Below are positions 47,361 to 51,305 of a stretch of 51,305 nucleotides of DNA, piece by piece; within the stretch, counting starts at the first letter, position 1; each line of letters starts with the position of its first letter. A program made the translations under genes and the position numbers. The stretch lies in the NCBI GenBank assembly GCA_021846505.1, contig JAJZWV010000020.1:1-51305 (forward strand). The letters are read 5' to 3'. This DNA comes from Bacillota bacterium (GTDB lineage: Bacteria > Bacillota > Sulfobacillia > Sulfobacillales > JAIMBI01). The notes below the pieces were generated by a model. It searched no databases. It had not been told where the DNA came from and saw only the letters and a list, made by a program, of their open reading frames with translations.

Positions 47361-49250
47361 GCTGGCTGCCGCCGGCGCCAGCACTAAGAGCGCCAGCGGC
47401 GGAAGGGTCAGCGTCAGCCGGTGAGGCCACTCGCCCTGGGCGACCGCCTCACTGGCCGCGGCTCCCCAGTTGCCAAGCCCGCTGCCGCCATACAGGTCCG
47501 CATCGGTATTGAGCAGCTCTTCCCAGGTCCCGCCGGCGGGGACCCCCAGCTGGTAGTGGCTGCGTGGGACCGGGGTCGCATTCATCACGGCAAGCACCGG
47601 CCGGCCGCGGCTGCTGGTGCGGAGCCACGCATACACGCTGTGGGCCGCGTCGTCCGCCACCACCCAGCGAAAGCTCTCGGGCGACCGATCCGTGGTGGCC
47701 AGGCTGGGCTCGGCGCTGTAGAGGCGGTTCAAGTCCGAGACGAGCCGGGCCACCCCCTGGTGCTCCGGGCGCTCTAAAAGGTGCCAGTCGAGGCTCCGCT
47801 CGTGATTCCACTCGGTGCGCTGGCCAAATTCGCCGCCCATGAACAACAGCTTCTTGCCCGGGAGGAGCCACTGATACGCCAGCAGGAGCCGAAGCTGCGC
47901 CAGCTGCTGCCAACTGTCCCCGGGCAGCTTCTCGACGAGAGCGCGCTTGCCGTGCACCACTTCGTCGTGCGAGAGCGGCAGCACAAAGTTTTCCTGGAAT
48001 CCATACACCATCCGAAAGGTCAGCTCGCCGTGGTGGTGGCGCCGGTGCACCGGGTCGCGGGCGAAGTACTCCAGCGTGTCGTGCATCCAGCCCATGTCCC
48101 ACTTGAAGCCGAAACCCAGCCCCCCGTCGTGCACCGGGGCCGACACCCCGGGCCAGGCGGTGGACTCCTCTGCCATGGTGGCGATGCCGGGGCACTCGGC
48201 GTACACTGCGGCATTCATCTGGCGAAGCCAAGCGATGGCCTCCAAATTTTCGCGGCCGCCCTCCCGGTTCGGAATCCACTCGCCGGGTGCTCGGGAGTAG
48301 TCCCGATACAGCATGGAGGCCACGGCATCCACCCGGAGCGCATCCGCATGGTACACATCCAGCCAAAAGCGTGCGCTGGACAGCAGAAAACTTCTCACCT
48401 CATGCCGCCCGTAGTTGAAAATCAGAGTGTGCCAGTCCGGGTGGAACCCCTCGCGGGGGTCCGCGTGCTCGTAGAGCGCGGTGCCGTCAAATTGGGCCAG
48501 CCCGTGGGCATCGCCGGGAAAATGGGAGGGGACCCAGTCCAGAATGACGCCAATGCCGTCGCCGTGCAGCTCATCGATGAAGCGCATGAACTCGGTGGGC
48601 GTGCCATAGCGGGACGTGGGGGCAAAGTAGCCCGTGGTCTGATACCCCCACGACCCATAAAACGGATGCTCCATCACCGGCAGGATCTCCACGTGCGTAA
48701 AGCCATGGGCACGAACCCACCGGCTCAAGAGGGGGGCCAATTCCTCGTAGCTGAGCCACCGCCCGTCGGTCCCCCGGCGCCAAGACCCCAAGTGCACCTC
48801 ATAGATGGAGACCGGCTCGGCGTAGAGGCTTTCACTTCGCCCCGCGCGATACCGGGCATCATGCCAGTCGTAGGCCAGCGGCCAAACCTGCGACGCCGTG
48901 GCGGGCGGGCACTCCTGCCGGAAGCCCACCGGGTCCGCTTTGTCCAGCGGGGGCCCCCCATTCCGGGGCCACAGCCGATACTTGTACAGCGCCCCCGGCG
49001 GGAAGTCGGGAAACCGGCCAGCCCACACTCCGGATGAGCCCTGCGGCGCGAGCGGCGCGTCCTCAGTGCCCCAGCCGTTGGGGGCTCCCAAGACAGACAC
49101 GCGGCGGGCATTGGGCGCCCACACGGCAAAGTCAGTCGACCCGCCCGGCTCGAGGTGGGCGCCCAAAAATCGGTCGATGCGGCTGTGGCGGCCCTCATTG
49201 AACAGCCACAAATCCTCCGAAGACATTTCAATCCCCTTCGCGGTGGTCAT
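47325..49250 (-). CDS. glgB: 1,4-alpha-glucan branching enzyme GlgB
   Basis: 641 aa from ATG 49250 (GGAGGTGAG upstream on the minus strand). The frame is open further upstream, but the start overlaps the preceding gene's stop (ATGA). An N-terminal CBM48 domain (HLEPGGSTDFAVWAPNARRV) precedes the GH13 barrel: YEVHLGSWRR, the nucleophile Asp in ADALRVDAVASM, the acid Glu in TMAEESTAWPG, and LPLSHDEVVHGKR. It makes alpha-1,6 branches in glycogen-like glucan in the cytosol. It is downstream partner of the TreS-maltokinase gene, as in GlgE-pathway operons. Confidence 0.95.
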   Translation of the reverse strand: MTTAKGIEMSSEDLWLFNEGRHSRIDRFLGAHLEPGGSTDFAVWAPNARRVSVLGAPNGWGTEDAPLAPQGSSGVWAGRFPDFPPGALYKYRLWPRNGGPPLDKADPVGFRQECPPATASQVWPLAYDWHDARYRAGRSESLYAEPVSIYEVHLGSWRRGTDGRWLSYEELAPLLSRWVRAHGFTHVEILPVMEHPFYGSWGYQTTGYFAPTSRYGTPTEFMRFIDELHGDGIGVILDWVPSHFPGDAHGLAQFDGTALYEHADPREGFHPDWHTLIFNYGRHEVRSFLLSSARFWLDVYHADALRVDAVASMLYRDYSRAPGEWIPNREGGRENLEAIAWLRQMNAAVYAECPGIATMAEESTAWPGVSAPVHDGGLGFGFKWDMGWMHDTLEYFARDPVHRRHHHGELTFRMVYGFQENFVLPLSHDEVVHGKRALVEKLPGDSWQQLAQLRLLLAYQWLLPGKKLLFMGGEFGQRTEWNHERSLDWHLLERPEHQGVARLVSDLNRLYSAEPSLATTDRSPESFRWVVADDAAHSVYAWLRTSSRGRPVLAVMNATPVPRSHYQLGVPAGGTWEELLNTDADLYGGSGLGNWGAAASEAVAQGEWPHRLTLTLPPLALLVLAPAAASPGQGSGPPAAR

Positions 49251-51305
49251 CGGCTCACCTCCGGCTCCGCCACCCCCGCCAGGTCGAGGAGTGCCACCAG
49301 CGGGATCCACGCCCACGCCGGGCGGTGGCCCAGCTCGTATTGCACCTCGTACGCCGTCTTCTCCAGCAGAAACGCCGCCAGCCATGGATCCAAAGCCGCG
49401 CCCGCTGGACCGGGGCGCGACGCGGGCCAGGCCGCCCGGTAGCTTTCCAGGTAGTGGCCCGCGACCGCCCGATGCCACCGCTCTGCCGCCGCGGCACGCT
49501 CGCCTTGGCCGGCGGACTCGGGGCCGCCGACGGCCGACAGCGCAGCATAGTGCCAGGAGCGCAGCATCCCCGCCACGTCTCGTGCGGGCAAACTTTTCAG
49601 GCGGCGCTCCGACAAGCGCCGCCGCGGCTCCCCTTCAAAGTCAATCAAGACAAAGTCATCCCCTGTGAATAGGACCTGGCCCAGGTGGAAGTCACCGTGA
49701 ATCCGGCACCGGCTGACGCTCAAAGGCGCCTCCAGCACCGCCTCGGCGCGCTGGGCTAGGCGGTCGCGCGCGGCGAGCGCGCGGCGGACCAGCGAGGCGG
49801 TCCACGGATCGAAGTCTCGCGGCGCCTGGGACGCCTGGGCCAGCCGCCGCATCGTGTCGGCTAGGTCTTGGCGAATCCCCTGGTACAAGCTGCGGCGAAC
49901 AAAAGGCGTCATCGGCTCGGGCTTAAACGCCGGCTCCGCTGACGCGGACAGCAGCACCCGGTGTAAGTCGGCGGTGGCGGCGGCGAGCCGGCCCACCGCC
50001 GGCAAGAGCGCTGCCAGCACCTCGTCACGGGGGTGGCTGACATACGACTCGGCGGCCGCCGCGGCCCACTCCCAACCATCGGCCTGGTGCGGCACATAGC
50101 TCACCACCGACAGCAAGGTGGTCGGGGTGGTGACGGAGCCTCGGCCGTCTGTCAGATCCAATGTGCCCAGTGCCGTCGGTGCGTGGGTGAAGCCATGCGT
50201 GTTTAAGAACCGCGTCACTTCCCAATCGGGCTGCGGGCCGGCCTCCAGCCGCCGATACAGCTTCAAGAGAGCGGTGTTGCCCAGCCGCACCGAGGTGTTG
50301 GACTGCTCCCGAGCCAGAGGATGGGGCGTCCAGTCGCAGTCGGCATCCTTCCAGCGGCGCAGATAGGCCGGCTGCGTCGTACCCACCAGGCCGCTGGCCG
50401 ACTTGGGGGTCCGCCTCGCCAGTCGGGCGGCGGCGGCGCGGCTGAATTCGGGGTCCTGACCCGCGTCGCACACAAAGCCGCTGAGTCCCGCATCGGTATG
50501 CACTTCCAGAAGGTCGCTGCCAGTGGGGTCATCGCTCCAGCCCACGGGAACCTGGTAGCGCTCCTGGCCCCCATCTTGATACGTCACCCGGACGGCCAGC
50601 ACGCGAAAGTCCGCCAGCCGCCACTGGGACTCAAGCTGGCAGCGAGCCACATGCCGGCCTCGCCCGCCAAACCAGCGGGACTGGCGGAGGTGCCGCAGCA
50701 GCGCGGCTTCCAGAGCCAGGCGCCCAGCCCCTTCGTCCAGCAGCTCCTCCCAGCTCTGGTGCACCAGCACCGCCGGACCCGCCGAGGCCACCCCTAAGTC
50801 GGCCACCACCGGGTCCAGGCGAAAGTAGAAGAAGCCGTGCGGGCCCAGCGTGATGGGGTACCGCTCGCTGTCGACCGCGGGGAAGGGGGTCTTGCCAAAA
50901 AGCTCAACCAGGTGGGTGCCGCGGTGAGCGGACAGGTCGAGGGCAGCAAGCTGTGCAAAGCGCGACAGGTTGGCCACCACCAGAACCGACTCCGCCGCGT
51001 CGCCGTCGATGAGGCTTCGCACAAATGCCAGCACATGGGGATTGTGGGCATCTACCACAGTCAGCTCGCCCCGCCCCAAGGCGGGCGTGCTGCGGCGGAG
51101 CGCAATAAGGCGCTTCAGCCACCACCAAAGCGAGTGAGGATTGGCCCGCTGTGCCTCGGCGTTGACGGCTTCGTAGTGGTACTCCGGGTCCGTCACCACC
51201 GGCAGGACCAATTTTTGGGGATTGGCGGCGGAAAAGCCAGCGTTTTTGTCCCCGCTCCACTGGAAGGGGGTGCGCACTCCGTCGCGGTCGCCCAAATAGA
51301 TGTTA
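49247..51305 (-). CDS. treS: Trehalose synthase-maltokinase fusion, N-terminus beyond the window
   Basis: The visible 685 codons run in from the right edge (NIYLGDRDGVRTPFQWSGDK). They hold the C-terminal part of the GH13 trehalose synthase (NAEAQRANPHSLWWWLKRLI) and its beta domain, then a maltokinase domain. The maltokinase has a choline-kinase-like fold with RIHGDFHLGQVLFTGDDFVL, IDFEGEPRRRL, and a C-terminal YEVQYELGHRPAWAWIPL. TreS interconverts trehalose and maltose, and the kinase makes maltose 1-phosphate for GlgE. The stop overlaps the glgB start. The catalytic part of TreS and any glgE gene lie to the right. Confidence 0.93.
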   Translation of the reverse strand, partial: NIYLGDRDGVRTPFQWSGDKNAGFSAANPQKLVLPVVTDPEYHYEAVNAEAQRANPHSLWWWLKRLIALRRSTPALGRGELTVVDAHNPHVLAFVRSLIDGDAAESVLVVANLSRFAQLAALDLSAHRGTHLVELFGKTPFPAVDSERYPITLGPHGFFYFRLDPVVADLGVASAGPAVLVHQSWEELLDEGAGRLALEAALLRHLRQSRWFGGRGRHVARCQLESQWRLADFRVLAVRVTYQDGGQERYQVPVGWSDDPTGSDLLEVHTDAGLSGFVCDAGQDPEFSRAAAARLARRTPKSASGLVGTTQPAYLRRWKDADCDWTPHPLAREQSNTSVRLGNTALLKLYRRLEAGPQPDWEVTRFLNTHGFTHAPTALGTLDLTDGRGSVTTPTTLLSVVSYVPHQADGWEWAAAAAESYVSHPRDEVLAALLPAVGRLAAATADLHRVLLSASAEPAFKPEPMTPFVRRSLYQGIRQDLADTMRRLAQASQAPRDFDPWTASLVRRALAARDRLAQRAEAVLEAPLSVSRCRIHGDFHLGQVLFTGDDFVLIDFEGEPRRRLSERRLKSLPARDVAGMLRSWHYAALSAVGGPESAGQGERAAAAERWHRAVAGHYLESYRAAWPASRPGPAGAALDPWLAAFLLEKTAYEVQYELGHRPAWAWIPLVALLDLAGVAEPEVSR

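Noticed and set aside
1-51305. tRNA or rRNA genes
   Set aside because: No cloverleaf-like sequence with a TTCGANNC arm and no rRNA segment was noticed in a by-eye scan on either strand.

Overview
The window is a core-genome stretch of a visibly high-GC, endospore-forming member of the Bacillota (Firmicutes). The evidence is the gene order. lonB*-lonA-ysxC, valS-folC, radC-mreBCD-minCD(E), spoIVFA-spoIVFB, rplU-prp-rpmA-spo0B-obg and nadD-yqeK-rsfS follow, in the same order, a long chromosomal neighbourhood known from Bacillus. The chain carries sporulation genes (spoIVFA/FB, a Spo0B-like protein), a T-box leader on valS, and a Prp/L27 pair with an N-terminally extended L27. MinE, RodA, RNase E/G and the strong GC bias point to a deep clostridial lineage (Symbiobacterium/Thermaerobacter/Sulfobacillus-like) rather than Bacillus itself. 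The species cannot be named from sequence alone.

Layout. (1) 1-2.9 kb: an IS630-type transposase relic, two co-translated leftward genes of unknown function, and a LonB-type protease that has lost its 5' third. (2) 3-7.8 kb: a secreted or membrane-anchored C39-like peptidase, a methyltransferase, lonA and ysxC. (3) 7.8-12.3 kb: accessory genes, namely an XRE regulator, a protein with a PEP-utilising-enzyme mobile domain that lacks the phospho-histidine, a GNAT acetyltransferase and an orphan ABC-type lipoprotein. (4) 13-18.8 kb: groES without groEL, T-box-valS-folC, a DUF4321 membrane protein and radC. (5) 18.9-26.6 kb: cell shape and division (mreBCD, minCDE, rodA), then a PAP2 phosphatase and a short overlapping gene chain ending in an NAD(P)-binding protein. 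(6) 26.5-29.8 kb: a mobile-element graveyard with a TnpB relic split by an IS1634-like element, several IS605-type hairpins, and a decayed Rieske iron-sulfur protein gene. (7) 29.8-38.8 kb: the sporulation/ribosome block. (8) 38.7-45.4 kb: a YyaL-type thioredoxin-domain protein, an SDR, and a YhaO/YhaN (SbcD/SbcC-like) nuclease-ATPase pair. (9) 45.4-47.4 kb: decayed methyltransferase and aldo/keto reductase genes. (10) 47.3-51.3 kb, leftward: glgB and a TreS-maltokinase fusion that runs off the right edge. These are two of the activities of the GlgE alpha-glucan pathway.

Functional coherence. The core block joins protein quality control (Lon, GroES), ribosome assembly and silencing (YsxC, L21, L27/Prp, Obg, RsfS), cell shape and septum placement (Mre, Min, RodA) and sporulation signalling (Spo0B-like, SpoIVFA/FB). 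The accessory islands interrupt this ancestral order at places marked by transposon debris. The most unusual items are the histidine-less PEP-mobile-domain protein, a MinC reduced to its C-terminal domain, a YhaN ATPase with a hydrophobic hairpin where Rad50-type proteins carry a hook, and a nested insertion whose in-silico removal restores the TnpB zinc-finger motif.
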